A stretch of 11,752 nt of DNA, from positions 1-11,752 of the forward strand of contig JAFOAB010000208.1 in assembly GCA_017382555.1 (NCBI GenBank), written 5' to 3'. The stretch is from Clostridia bacterium (GTDB lineage: Bacteria > Bacillota > Clostridia > Oscillospirales > CAG-272). The position numbers and the translations under genes are program-made. The notes beneath the pieces are model-generated. The model saw nothing but the letters and a program-made list of their open reading frames with translations. It did not search any database and was not told the DNA's origin. This document shows positions 1 through 6,955 of the stretch, one piece after another (within the stretch, counting starts at the first letter, position 1; the number at the start of each line of letters is the position of its first letter).

Positions 1-669
1 CGCAATATCTGCAACGAACATATTCGCTTTACCGGTCTCTGCATATCTGGAGAAGATGCCGGAAATGTCGGTAAGCCGTTCCGCATTCTTTTCAAGCTGA
101 GAAATTATGGATTCATCGGCAAACGGAAGAAGCTGAATGATTATACCGCCCGCTCCTATGCAATCGGCATTTTTTCCGATAAGCACACCAAGCGCACACA
201 GGGTAGGTATCTGCTCGCTTTGTGCGAAATATGCGGCAATATCCTCCGCGATCTCACCCGATACAAGCTCAACCGAGCCTACATGCGGCTCCTTGCCTCC
301 GCAATCGCGAATCACGCGGAGCATTCCGCTACCGACCGCGGTACCGACGTCAAGCTTTCCGTTGGGCTTTGCGGGCGGATCAGCAAGCGGATTTTGAATG
401 TAACCGCGTACGTTTCCGAGCCAGTCGGAGGATACAATAAGCTTGCCCGCCTCACCGTCACCGTCAAGCGTAAGGGTAAGCGCATCGGTCTTTTCGCCGA
501 GCATACATCCGATCATCGAGCCAGCGGTAAGCAGTCTGCCGAGCGCAGCAGAGGCGGTGGGCGCGGTGCCATGCACTCTTATGCCCTCGTTCACGATGTC
601 CTTTGATTCGATTATATGCACACGCGCACTTCCGTCGCGTGTCATTATTCTTGTTATTTTAGAGCTCAT
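1..669 (-). CDS. hslO: Hsp33 redox-regulated chaperone, 3' end cut by window edge
   Basis: The reverse strand is open from the ATG at 669 to base 1, giving 223 residues and no stop, so the C-terminus lies outside the window. The protein begins MSSKITRIMTRDGSARVHII and contains APTASAALGRLLTAG, a SDWLGNVRGYIQNP stretch, a TAVGSGMLRVIRD segment and SGEIAEDIAAYFAQSEQIPT; these are the recognisable core of the Hsp33 (HslO) N-terminal domain. Family knowledge: Hsp33 is a cytosolic holdase chaperone switched on by oxidative unfolding, sensed by a C-terminal zinc site with four cysteines. That zinc domain is beyond the edge, so its integrity cannot be judged. The start ATG overlaps the TGA of the upstream methyltransferase gene by 4 bases (ATGA), which suggests translational coupling and a shared transcript from the promoter near 1490-1518. 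Confidence 0.93.
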   Translation of the reverse strand, partial: MSSKITRIMTRDGSARVHIIESKDIVNEGIRVHGTAPTASAALGRLLTAGSMIGCMLGEKTDALTLTLDGDGEAGKLIVSSDWLGNVRGYIQNPLADPPAKPNGKLDVGTAVGSGMLRVIRDCGGKEPHVGSVELVSGEIAEDIAAYFAQSEQIPTLCALGVLIGKNADCIGAGGIIIQLLPFADESIISQLEKNAERLTDISGIFSRYAETGKANMFVADIA

Positions 670-1439
670 TTAACGTCCTCCCTGGGGCGCCTTGCAAAAT
701 AATAAAGTCTTTCATCAGTATCGGTAGGCTCGGAAAAATCCGTTTTTCCGTACACACCGCAAAACTCAAGTCCTGCATTCTTCAACGCGCGAAGCACGGT
801 GCGGTGCGAAAAATATTTTTCCCGCTGAACGGCATCCGTACGCTCGTATCTTCCGTCCTCACATTCCTCAAAAACGGAAAGTCTGAACTCGGCTATACCG
901 CGCTTGGAATCGTAGAAATTCTCCCAACCGCAATACATTCCGTCTTCCTCAAGAATGTAAGCGTTATCGCCGTATATATGCTCGTACTTGTATTTGGAAT
1001 TCAAATCGAAATACAAAATTCCGCCGTATTCGAGATAGTTGCACGCAAGCTTAAAAACCTGCTCGAGATCCTTTGAGTTTTCGAGGTGATTTAACGAGTC
1101 GAGACAGCAGGTAATGGCGTCCACCGTACCGTAAAGTTCAAATTCGCGCATATCCTGACAAAGCAGAAGAACGTCCGTAAATCCCTCGTCGTACAGCCTC
1201 TCCCTTGCGGTATTCAGCATATTTGGAGATATATCCGCTCCCTGCATATCAAGACCGCGTCGCGCAAGCTCGAGAAGCATGCTTCCCGTACCGCAGCAAA
1301 GGTCAAGTGCGGTTTTTGGAGCATATGAAAAGCGCCTTGCTCCCTCAAGAAAAAAGTCAGCCATTTCGGCATGTTCGACGCAAGCGTTTATGCCGTCATA
1401 CCTGCTTGCAAGTATATCGTAGATACCGTTTTCGTTCAT
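666..1439 (-). CDS. Class I SAM-dependent methyltransferase
   Basis: This 257-residue protein begins MNENGIYDILASRYDGIN, the usual 'YDxLAxxYD' opening of small class I methyltransferases. Motif I is LDLCCGTGSM (about residues 45-54), the acidic residue after strand 2 is in GADISPNML (D69), and CQDMREFE and DAITCCLDSLNHL follow as later SAM-fold motifs. The substrate (small molecule, RNA or protein) cannot be told from sequence. I chose the ATG at 1439 rather than upstream ATGs at 1481 and 1562. It has an AGGA ribosome site 7 nt upstream, and a near-consensus promoter places the transcript start near 1483, which would leave the 1481 start leaderless and the 1562 start untranscribed. The reading from 1562 also runs through the terminator hairpin of the previous unit. 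The TGA stop overlaps the hslO start, so the two genes probably form an operon. Confidence 0.87.
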   Translation of the reverse strand: MNENGIYDILASRYDGINACVEHAEMADFFLEGARRFSYAPKTALDLCCGTGSMLLELARRGLDMQGADISPNMLNTARERLYDEGFTDVLLLCQDMREFELYGTVDAITCCLDSLNHLENSKDLEQVFKLACNYLEYGGILYFDLNSKYKYEHIYGDNAYILEEDGMYCGWENFYDSKRGIAEFRLSVFEECEDGRYERTDAVQREKYFSHRTVLRALKNAGLEFCGVYGKTDFSEPTDTDERLYYFARRPREDVK

Positions 1440-1489
1440 ATAAGCATCCTGCGGCCATAACTTGGCATTATTTATTAGCATTTCAATAT

Positions 1490-1518
1490 ATTCTAATACA
1501 TTCAGCACGCAATGTAAA
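1490..1518 (-). promoter_or_regulatory. Sigma-A-type promoter for methyltransferase-hslO
   Basis: Read on the minus strand, TTTACA (1518-1513) and TAGAAT (1495-1490) are separated by exactly 17 nt. This predicts a transcript start near 1483 and a leader of about 44 nt before the ATG at 1439. It lies just downstream of the preceding unit's terminator, as expected for an independent transcription unit. Confidence 0.7.
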
Positions 1519-1541
1519 TACCTTTGCCGAATTTTTATAAA

Positions 1542-1579
1542 AAGAAGGATGCAACAGCGCAAATTGTTGCATCCTTCTT
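1542..1579 (-). terminator. Intrinsic terminator of the coiled-coil/HTH unit
   Basis: A perfect 14-bp inverted repeat (1542-1555 with 1566-1579) has a 10-nt loop. On the minus strand the stem is followed by a T-rich tail (TTTTTATAAAAATT, sharing the last T's of the stem). It begins one base after the TAA of the 127-residue gene (1583-1581), so it ends that unit. Confidence 0.85.
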
Positions 1580-1580
1580 C

Positions 1581-1964
1581 TTAGTCATTAAACATCTTTT
1601 CAAGATACCGCTTATGCATATTTCGCGGTGTCGCCTCGCAGTGCGAGCCGATTGCAAAGGCAATCTTCTGCCAGCTCCACCCGTCTATGTAATACATTGT
1701 GAATATTCGTCTGATGGTGCTCTGCTCTATACTGTTTATAAACTTTTGTATCTCGCTTGATACCTCCATACAGCGTATCAGATTCTCGTTGATAGCATTT
1801 CTGTATTCCTCCGCTTGGGGGCAACAAACACCTCCAAGCCTTTCGGCATCCTTTTCAAGGAAGCGGAGCCTTATTCTTTCATCTGTCGCCTCCTTTAAAA
1901 GCGATCTGTAATCCTCAAGCTGCTGTCTTGTAAGGCGAACGGGAAGACTTCTCTTTTTAACCAT
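1581..1964 (-). CDS. Small protein with sigma-70 region-4-like helix-turn-helix (DUF1492/phage-regulator-like)
   Basis: The protein has 127 residues. The N-terminal two thirds are helical and charged (TRQQLEDYRSLLKEATDERI, then EYRNAINENLIRCMEVSSEI). The C-terminal part, RRIFTMYYIDGWSWQKIAFAIG followed by ATPRNMHKRYLEK, has the pattern of a sigma-70 region-4-like helix-turn-helix: a 'YIDGWSWQxIA' first helix and turn, then a recognition helix and a basic end. The layout resembles the DUF1492/ArpU/RinA-like small regulators common in Firmicutes prophages, but I assign the family only by pattern. The ATG at 1964 has an AGGAG site 7 nt upstream, and the stop of the preceding coiled-coil gene (1977-1975) sits inside that site, so the two genes are one operon. 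No other phage genes are nearby, so this may be a relic or a domesticated regulator. Cys47-Cys48 and Cys106 are not in a metal-site pattern. Confidence 0.8.
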   Translation of the reverse strand: MVKKRSLPVRLTRQQLEDYRSLLKEATDERIRLRFLEKDAERLGGVCCPQAEEYRNAINENLIRCMEVSSEIQKFINSIEQSTIRRIFTMYYIDGWSWQKIAFAIGSHCEATPRNMHKRYLEKMFND

Positions 1965-1974
1965 CTCGCATCTC

Positions 1975-2187
1975 CTAGCAATGTGTTCTTAAAGAAAGCA
2001 CGTCCTCACGAAGTCGCTCAAGCTGATCAAAAAGGCGCTTTCCGTCTTCCGAAAGATTTTCAATTTCATCGGTAATTTCGGCAAGTCGCACATCAAGCCC
2101 GTCGAGCGCTGCAAGGATCTCCGCCCTTGTTGATGGCATATCAAATTTTGAATTACGCGGTTCTGAATCTGTGAAATTGTAGATCAA
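1975..2187 (-). CDS. Small coiled-coil protein, unknown function (TTG start proposed)
   Basis: The reading frame ends with TAG at 1977-1975. Its core, from STRAEILAALDGLDVRLAEI through LSEDGKRLFDQLERLREDVL, has heptad-like leucines and alternating charge and is very probably a coiled coil. I recognise no family. Two starts compete. The ATG at 2241 (88 residues) has no ribosome site and coincides with the predicted transcript start, so it would be leaderless. The TTG at 2187 (70 residues, beginning MIYNFTDSEPRNSKF) has a perfect AAGGAG at 2199-2194 with 6-nt spacing. I favour the TTG, but the longer form is possible. The next gene starts 10 nt after the stop. The pairing of a coiled-coil protein with an HTH protein suggests a regulator and an accessory partner, which is inference. 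Confidence 0.7.
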   Translation of the reverse strand: MIYNFTDSEPRNSKFDMPSTRAEILAALDGLDVRLAEITDEIENLSEDGKRLFDQLERLREDVLSLRTHC

Positions 2188-2247
2188 TTTGTTCTCCTTT
2201 TCCGAGGAATGCCCGAATTCGACAAAATACGCAATTTCCATATTTTT

Positions 2248-2276
2248 ACTATATCACATATTTTTTCCATTTTCAA
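2248..2276 (-). promoter_or_regulatory. Extended -10 promoter for the coiled-coil/HTH unit
   Basis: On the minus strand TTGAAA (2276-2271) is followed after 17 nt by TATAGT (2253-2248), and the -10 is preceded by TGA, giving the extended TGnTATAGT form. The predicted transcript start is about 2241, 54 nt before the TTG start at 2187. Confidence 0.7.
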
Positions 2277-2330
2277 GCAATAAATTAATTTTTCCTCTGT
2301 GAATTTGCAATCATTTTAAACCATAAAAAT

Positions 2331-2348
2331 CGTACAAAACGTACAAAA
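2331..2348. repeat. Tandem 9-bp repeat
   Basis: CGTACAAAA occurs twice in a row (2331-2339 and 2340-2348). It lies in the gap between the ABC-operon terminator and the promoter of the coiled-coil/HTH unit, about 55 nt upstream of that -35. It also reads as GTAC-5 nt-GTAC, a small dyad, so it could be an operator. That role is not supported beyond position. Confidence 0.5.
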
Positions 2349-2350
2349 TC

Positions 2351-2391
2351 AAAAAAATAATTCCCGTGCCCATCAAAAGCACGGGAATTAT
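2351..2391 (-). terminator. Intrinsic terminator of the ABC transporter operon
   Basis: A perfect 13-bp inverted repeat (2357-2369 with 2379-2391, core CCCGTGC/GCACGGG) has a 9-nt loop. On the minus strand it runs into seven T's (2357-2351). It lies 9 bases beyond the TAA of the DUF4340 gene, so it ends the four-gene operon. Confidence 0.93.
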
Positions 2392-2400
2392 CATATTTTC

Positions 2401-3432
2401 TTAGAAAAGCGATTCAAATGCACTCACGTCAACGGAGAACACCATATCGGAATCGGGCAGGATCATATACGCATCTGCCTTTTCCTCCCCGGTTTGAACA
2501 AATCCGAAGCGGATAGTGTATTGCATAGGAGTATGAACCTTACCGGAGGATGAGGTTTCGGTGGATATTGCAAGCTCCTCGGTATAATGGACGGTAAGCT
2601 TTACGGGCGTATTCAGGCCGTAAGCCGCAAGCTCCGCTTCCTCGGCGTAATAATCAACGCATTCAAGCACTACGGGATTAAGAACGCCCTTGACGATGCT
2701 ATCGCCCGTTTCCGCATCAAGCTCCACGGCGCTTCCCGCCTCGTTGGTGAGAACGTAATAGGTAACGGTGCTTTCAACCGTCTCTCCGTCTTCGTTCTGC
2801 GTTTCTTCTTTTCTCGTAAGCTTTTCAAGCGTTACGTTACCGCCGGAAAGCTCTGCAACAAGCTTATTTACCTTGTCGTATGCAATTTCCTCGATTTCAT
2901 CAAGGACAAGCATATCCTCATATACAGCGGTGCAGTAATCGAGAATAGCGGCATTTACACCGTAAACGGCACCGCTTCCCTTAACGGAAAGATAGTACTC
3001 CGTGGTATGCTTGTTCTGCAAGCCAATGTAGTACTCAACGGTACTACCATCGTTATACTTCATTGTGATTCGGTAGGACGGAGCGTCAAGACCGTATTCC
3101 GCGCTGCTATTTCCGTCAGCGGAAATAAAGCGGTTGCAGGCGACGGTCGTGAGCGCGGAGGCAATGGTGCCTACCTGCGTTTGATCAAGCGGCATATATT
3201 CGTCTGCGGGATTTATCCACTTGCCGTCTTTGTATTCAAAGGAAACGGTCTCTCCGTTTACCTCGTATTCCATAAAGGTAAGCGTTGCAGGGTCGGTAGC
3301 AACCACGAAGAGATACGTTGTTTCCTCATCAAGCGCTTCCGTACCTTGAGGAATGGAGCGAACACCGAACCAAGCGGCGATAAGAACACCGAGCACAGCA
3401 ACTGCAAGAAGCAGCTTTACACCCTTGTTCAA
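2401..3432 (-). CDS. DUF4340 domain-containing membrane-anchored protein
   Basis: This 343-residue protein starts with a basic residue and a single hydrophobic segment (KLLLAVAVLGVLIAAWFGV, about residues 6-24), then a large extracytoplasmic domain. The domain has repeated 'W..P..Y.PLDQTQVGTIASALTTV', 'YGLDAPSYRITMKYNDGS' and 'AAYGLNTPVKLTVHYTEE' units, typical of DUF4340 proteins, which commonly follow GldG-like genes. The start codon is TTG, immediately abutting the TAA of the GldG-like gene (3435-3433), with no spacer. Its ribosome site AAGGAGG is encoded within the arginine-rich end (RRRSR) of the upstream protein, 9 nt from the TTG. This arrangement predicts strong translational coupling. 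It is the last gene of the operon. Family role: unknown partner of Gld-type ABC transporters at the membrane. Confidence 0.87.
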   Translation of the reverse strand: MNKGVKLLLAVAVLGVLIAAWFGVRSIPQGTEALDEETTYLFVVATDPATLTFMEYEVNGETVSFEYKDGKWINPADEYMPLDQTQVGTIASALTTVACNRFISADGNSSAEYGLDAPSYRITMKYNDGSTVEYYIGLQNKHTTEYYLSVKGSGAVYGVNAAILDYCTAVYEDMLVLDEIEEIAYDKVNKLVAELSGGNVTLEKLTRKEETQNEDGETVESTVTYYVLTNEAGSAVELDAETGDSIVKGVLNPVVLECVDYYAEEAELAAYGLNTPVKLTVHYTEELAISTETSSSGKVHTPMQYTIRFGFVQTGEEKADAYMILPDSDMVFSVDVSAFESLF

Positions 3433-4938
3433 TTATCTCGACCTCCTTCTGAACCAAACGGCAAATCCGCCGCCCACAACAGCAAGGGGAATGACTGCAC
3501 AAAGAATAACAAGCCAGGTGTTTGCGGCACCCTCCGTGATAATGAGCGGCTGAATGGAAAGCGAAATGGTACGGATAGAAACGGAATTTGCCTTTTCACA
3601 GCACCAGCCGAGAGAGTTAAGGAACATATCCGAATTTGCGCCGCTTACCATACTGTCGGCAGTATCGTCCGCAAGATAGGCAGATGCAAACCAAACAGCC
3701 TTACCGTTGCCTATCTCAATAGCAGCGGCAGAAACAAACTGACCAAGCATATCACCGTTCTCGTAATATATCTTTTCAGCATTGGGATCCGCCTTGCCGA
3801 CAGCATTTTCGCTTGTGAGAAGCAGGGGCGTGACACTGTCAACGCCGTCGGGAAGAGCTTCTGCCTTGCGCATAGCGTGGCTGAATGCGGTAATCACGCG
3901 CTTGCCGCCCTCGGCTATGGGATCGGTTATTTCATGACTTTGGATATCCGGCAGCAGATAATAGGTTTTATTCTGATTGTAATGCTTTGATGAGCCTTCG
4001 ACCACAATGCCGCCGCACACGTCAAGGCCAAGCGCGGAAGCAAGCTTTACGAAATTAGGGAGATTGCCGATCTTATAACCTGCACAGACCACCACGCTTC
4101 CGCCCTCGCGCACGAAACCGAGGATCGCCTCAAGCTCGCTGTCGGAAAGATCGGATGAGGGACCGTTGATAACGATAAGATCCGCATCCTCGGGAACACT
4201 TAACGTTCCCTGAACGATACCCGAAACAAGCTCGTCTTCAAGAGACTCGGAAGAAGATGATGATATAAGGCTGAGCGTATCATACTCAAAGTTTTCGTCC
4301 TTCAGGTATCCGAGATAAGTCTCGGAGAGGGCGGTCTCGCCGTGGCCGGTGAGCGCATAGACCTTCGGAATATCGGTTACGGTAACGTAATCGATAGCGG
4401 AGGTGACGGCATTCTCGCCCGCAAAGACCGTCTCGCCCTGAGGCACTACGCCGTAATAATAGTAATAATAATAATCCTCGTCCGAATAGGTGGTATACAC
4501 TATCTCGGAGTAAGGAACCACCTTCACGCGCTTATCGCTTACCACGATAAGGCTGTTATCCTCAAGTGCCTCATCGGTAAACTGAGCGATAAAATTGGGG
4601 GAAACGGCAGGATCCACCGTCTTTATCTTGATTTTGGAATTACCGGAGGAATATCTTGCAAGCAGCTCTGTGAGCTCGTCAAGCACGTATCCGCTTTGCG
4701 CTACGTGATAGATCGTAACGTCCTCCTTTACGGATCTGATTATCTCCTCGGACTGCGTATCAAGCGTGAAAAGCTTTTTGGACGAAGTATCAAGCTTAAT
4801 AAGATTGGAAGGGAGCGAATTAACGATAAGGTTGACGAAAATGAGCGCCGCAAGCAGAATTGCCGTCATAACAACGCTGTAGCCACCCGCCTTAAGCGTT
4901 CTTGCGGAGGCAGTGTTATTTTTCTTGTTGTCTTTCAT
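3433..4938 (-). CDS. GldG-like ABC transporter auxiliary protein
   Basis: The 501-residue protein has an N-terminal membrane segment (about residues 20-40), a large outer domain and a second membrane segment near the C-terminus (WLVILCAVIPLAVVGGGFAVWF, followed by RRRSR). The outer domain has the GldG/ABC-type-auxiliary signatures: LDTSSKKLFTLDTQSEEIIRS near the start, KVYALTGHGE in the middle, DADLIVINGPSSDLSDSELE, and FVREGGSVVV. In Bacteroidota, GldG works with GldF and GldA in a transporter needed for gliding. Homologous sets in Firmicutes have no proven substrate. The ATG at 4938 has a full AAGGAGGT ribosome site 8 nt upstream, which overlaps the stop of the permease gene (TAA at 4955-4953). 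A run of seven tyrosines lies near residues 156-162, coded by a trinucleotide repeat. Confidence 0.88.
   Translation of the reverse strand: MKDNKKNNTASARTLKAGGYSVVMTAILLAALIFVNLIVNSLPSNLIKLDTSSKKLFTLDTQSEEIIRSVKEDVTIYHVAQSGYVLDELTELLARYSSGNSKIKIKTVDPAVSPNFIAQFTDEALEDNSLIVVSDKRVKVVPYSEIVYTTYSDEDYYYYYYYGVVPQGETVFAGENAVTSAIDYVTVTDIPKVYALTGHGETALSETYLGYLKDENFEYDTLSLISSSSSESLEDELVSGIVQGTLSVPEDADLIVINGPSSDLSDSELEAILGFVREGGSVVVCAGYKIGNLPNFVKLASALGLDVCGGIVVEGSSKHYNQNKTYYLLPDIQSHEITDPIAEGGKRVITAFSHAMRKAEALPDGVDSVTPLLLTSENAVGKADPNAEKIYYENGDMLGQFVSAAAIEIGNGKAVWFASAYLADDTADSMVSGANSDMFLNSLGWCCEKANSVSIRTISLSIQPLIITEGAANTWLVILCAVIPLAVVGGGFAVWFRRRSR
4453..4473 (-). repeat. Trinucleotide repeat coding seven tyrosines
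   Basis: Seven consecutive TAT/TAC codons (TAT x3, TAC, TAT x2, TAC on the minus strand) follow Asp-Glu-Asp in the GldG-like protein. The repeat is almost pure and in frame, so slippage by one unit would change the protein by one tyrosine without a frameshift. Confidence 0.85.
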
Positions 4939-4952
4939 TTCACTTTACCTCC

Positions 4953-5816
4953 TTAGCTGTATCTCTTCTTTTCCACTGACTGAACACAGAGGAAAAGGCA
5001 GAAAACGATAACGGACAGATAGTAAACAACAGCACTGAGATCGAACATTCCCGTCGCGAACAGATAGAATCTGTCAAATACGGAAAGCTTATCAAGAACC
5101 TTTGCAAAGAGCCCCGCAAAGCTTTCGGTAAAATTAAAATAGCAGAAAACGGTAATAGCCTCAAGCACTATACCGGCAGTAGCACCCACCCATACGTCCT
5201 TTGTCATCACCCATACGATGAGACCTGCAAGAACACAGCATACGGAGAATGCACCGAGAGTACCCTGCGCGGTTGCGGGGATAAGATTCGATATTGCGCT
5301 CATAAGATAAATGGCAAGCATGGAGCCAAAGGTAAGCACAGCGGCAATTACTTGGCTTTCGGTAACGGAGGAAATAAACATACCGATGGCAAGAAGCGCA
5401 CCGCCCATAAGAACAAAGCCAACGATAGTGCTATACGCGGAAACAAGCGAAACCTCACCGTACATAGAAAGGATGAGGGGATAGAAGCTCATAATTGCAA
5501 CAGGGACAAGAAAAACGGTAAGAAGTGCAAGGTATTTGCCAAGCACCACCGCGCTGACCTTAAGCGGAAGCGAATAGAGCAGCTGATCGGTACGCTGATG
5601 TCTTTCCTCCGCAAGGATCTTCATCGTAAGCACGGGAACGATCAACAGGAAAATAAAGCCCGTCTCCGCAAGAGAGCTCTCGAAGGAGGGATAAAGCCCC
5701 TTGAAGTTATAAAGGCTGGACATAATGCCCGTAATGAGCAAAAGGAAGCCCGCAAAAACCGCACCCTGCATATTGCAGAAATAGGAGCGCAGCTCTTTTC
5801 TGTATACAGAACTCAT
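4953..5816 (-). CDS. ABC-2-type transporter permease (GldF-like)
   Basis: The 287-residue protein is strongly hydrophobic, with about six or seven membrane segments (for example near residues 18-36, 53-67, 91-115, 125-147, 155-178, 186-205 and 262-282). The opening MSSVYRKELRSYFCNMQGAVF is the cytoplasmic 'KEL...YF.s..a' start of this permease type. EERHQRTDQLLYSLPL (about residues 70-85) is the coupling segment of ABC-2 permeases (compare EExxxGTlexLLxxPv). Together with the ATPase it would form the membrane channel. The ATG at 5816 has AAGGAG 8 nt upstream, and only 14 nt separate it from the ATPase stop. The direction of transport cannot be told from the sequence, although ABC-2 systems are mostly exporters. 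Confidence 0.9.
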   Translation of the reverse strand: MSSVYRKELRSYFCNMQGAVFAGFLLLITGIMSSLYNFKGLYPSFESSLAETGFIFLLIVPVLTMKILAEERHQRTDQLLYSLPLKVSAVVLGKYLALLTVFLVPVAIMSFYPLILSMYGEVSLVSAYSTIVGFVLMGGALLAIGMFISSVTESQVIAAVLTFGSMLAIYLMSAISNLIPATAQGTLGAFSVCCVLAGLIVWVMTKDVWVGATAGIVLEAITVFCYFNFTESFAGLFAKVLDKLSVFDRFYLFATGMFDLSAVVYYLSVIVFCLFLCVQSVEKKRYS

Positions 5817-5830
5817 ATTTATCTCTCCTT

Positions 5831-6880
5831 TCAGCCGAACAGGGGCTTGTAATCGTCCCCGTCGTCCTTATTGCTGTCGGTATCCTCATCTGCGGATGCA
5901 GCATCAGCCACATCGTTCTTTTCATCGACCGTTTCATCGGCGACCGCATCATCGGAGGTGAGGGAGAGGAATATATCCTCAAGCGTTTTTTCATGCGGGA
6001 TCATCGCAAGCATGGTAATGCCGGACTTGCAGACCTGGGAATATACCGCGCTTCTGATATCGTTTGCACGCAGATATTTGAGCATTATGCGGCAGGTGCC
6101 GTCCTTTTCCACAAAGGTCTCGCAATCCTCGGCAAGCTTTGCAAGGCTTTCCGCAAGCGTCTCCATCTCCTTTGCGCTGCACTTGAGCTGAAGCTCAAGA
6201 ACACCGTCGGAGGTATACTTCTCCTCAAGGTCGGAGAGTTTGTCGTTTGCAACGATCTTACCGTGGCTGATGATGATAACGTGGTCACACACCTCGCTTA
6301 TTTCCGTAAGTATGTGGCTGGAGAGTATTACGGTATGCTTCTTGCCGAGAGAACGGATAAGCTCGCGTATCTCGATTATCTGAATGGGGTCAAGACCAAC
6401 AGTCGGCTCGTCGAGAATGATTATCTCGGGGTCACCGAGCATGGCCTGTGCAATACCAACTCTCTGCTTATAGCCCTTGGAAAGGTTTTTGATAAGTCTT
6501 GAGCGTACGTTTGCGATGTCGGTAAGCTCCATTACCTCCTCGATCTGCTCTGCAAGCTCGGCACCGCGTAGGCCCTTTGCTCTGCCGACAAAGTCGAGAT
6601 ATTCCGCAGGTGTCATATCCGTATAAAGCGGAGGAATCTCGGGAAGATAGCCAATGCATTTTTTAGCCTCAATGGGCTCTGCATAGATATCGTGCCCGTT
6701 GATGGTAACACTGCCGGAAGTAGATGCAAGAGTACCGCAAATTATGTTCATAGTGGTGGATTTGCCTGCACCGTTAGGTCCGAGAAAGCCGTAAATCTTT
6801 CCCGATTCAACGGTAAAGCTTATGCCGCGCACGGCCTTGTGACCGCCGTAGCTTTTTACAAGATCTTTTACCTCGATCAA
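5831..6880 (-). CDS. ABC transporter ATP-binding protein (GldA-like)
   Basis: The protein has 349 residues. It shows Walker A GPNGAGKST (34-42), the Q-loop region GYLPEIPPLYTDMT (77-90), the signature LSKGYKQRVG (133-142, with Lys in place of the first Gly of LSGGQ, common in this subfamily), Walker B IIILDEP (153-159), the D-loop GLD (162-164) and the switch His189. Residues 310-349 form an unusual low-complexity acidic tail rich in Asp/Glu/Ala, ending DDYKPLFG. The start codon is TTG at 6880 (TTG-ATC-GAG), with AAAGGGG about 10 nt upstream. No in-frame ATG fits the family's conserved 'MIEVKDLVKSYG' opening better. It is the first gene of the four-gene operon and powers the permease encoded downstream. 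Confidence 0.93.
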   Translation of the reverse strand: MIEVKDLVKSYGGHKAVRGISFTVESGKIYGFLGPNGAGKSTTMNIICGTLASTSGSVTINGHDIYAEPIEAKKCIGYLPEIPPLYTDMTPAEYLDFVGRAKGLRGAELAEQIEEVMELTDIANVRSRLIKNLSKGYKQRVGIAQAMLGDPEIIILDEPTVGLDPIQIIEIRELIRSLGKKHTVILSSHILTEISEVCDHVIIISHGKIVANDKLSDLEEKYTSDGVLELQLKCSAKEMETLAESLAKLAEDCETFVEKDGTCRIMLKYLRANDIRSAVYSQVCKSGITMLAMIPHEKTLEDIFLSLTSDDAVADETVDEKNDVADAASADEDTDSNKDDGDDYKPLFG

Positions 6881-6955
6881 AGAAAAGCACCCCTTTTTCT
6901 GATTTTTTTAAATATTAATACCGTAATGTGACGGTTGAATGATACACACCGTAAA

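Noticed and set aside
1440..1562. Upstream extension of the methyltransferase (starts at 1481 or 1562)
   Set aside because: The first would start at the predicted transcript start and the second lies upstream of the promoter and within the preceding terminator hairpin; the 1439 ATG has a ribosome site and the family N-terminus.
1581..1964. Prophage remnant
   Set aside because: Only the one phage-regulator-like gene is present; there are no integrase, structural genes or attachment-site repeats, so a prophage cannot be supported.
2587..3990. Long plus-strand open frame (467 codons)
   Set aside because: It lies opposite the DUF4340 and GldG-like genes, which have clear family features, good ribosome sites and operon structure. 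The plus-strand translation shows no domain and has biased composition.
6920..6935. Small inverted repeat ACCGT-6 nt-ACGGT in the ABC operon leader
   Set aside because: Five base pairs with a 6-nt loop are too weak to call a regulatory structure or terminator.
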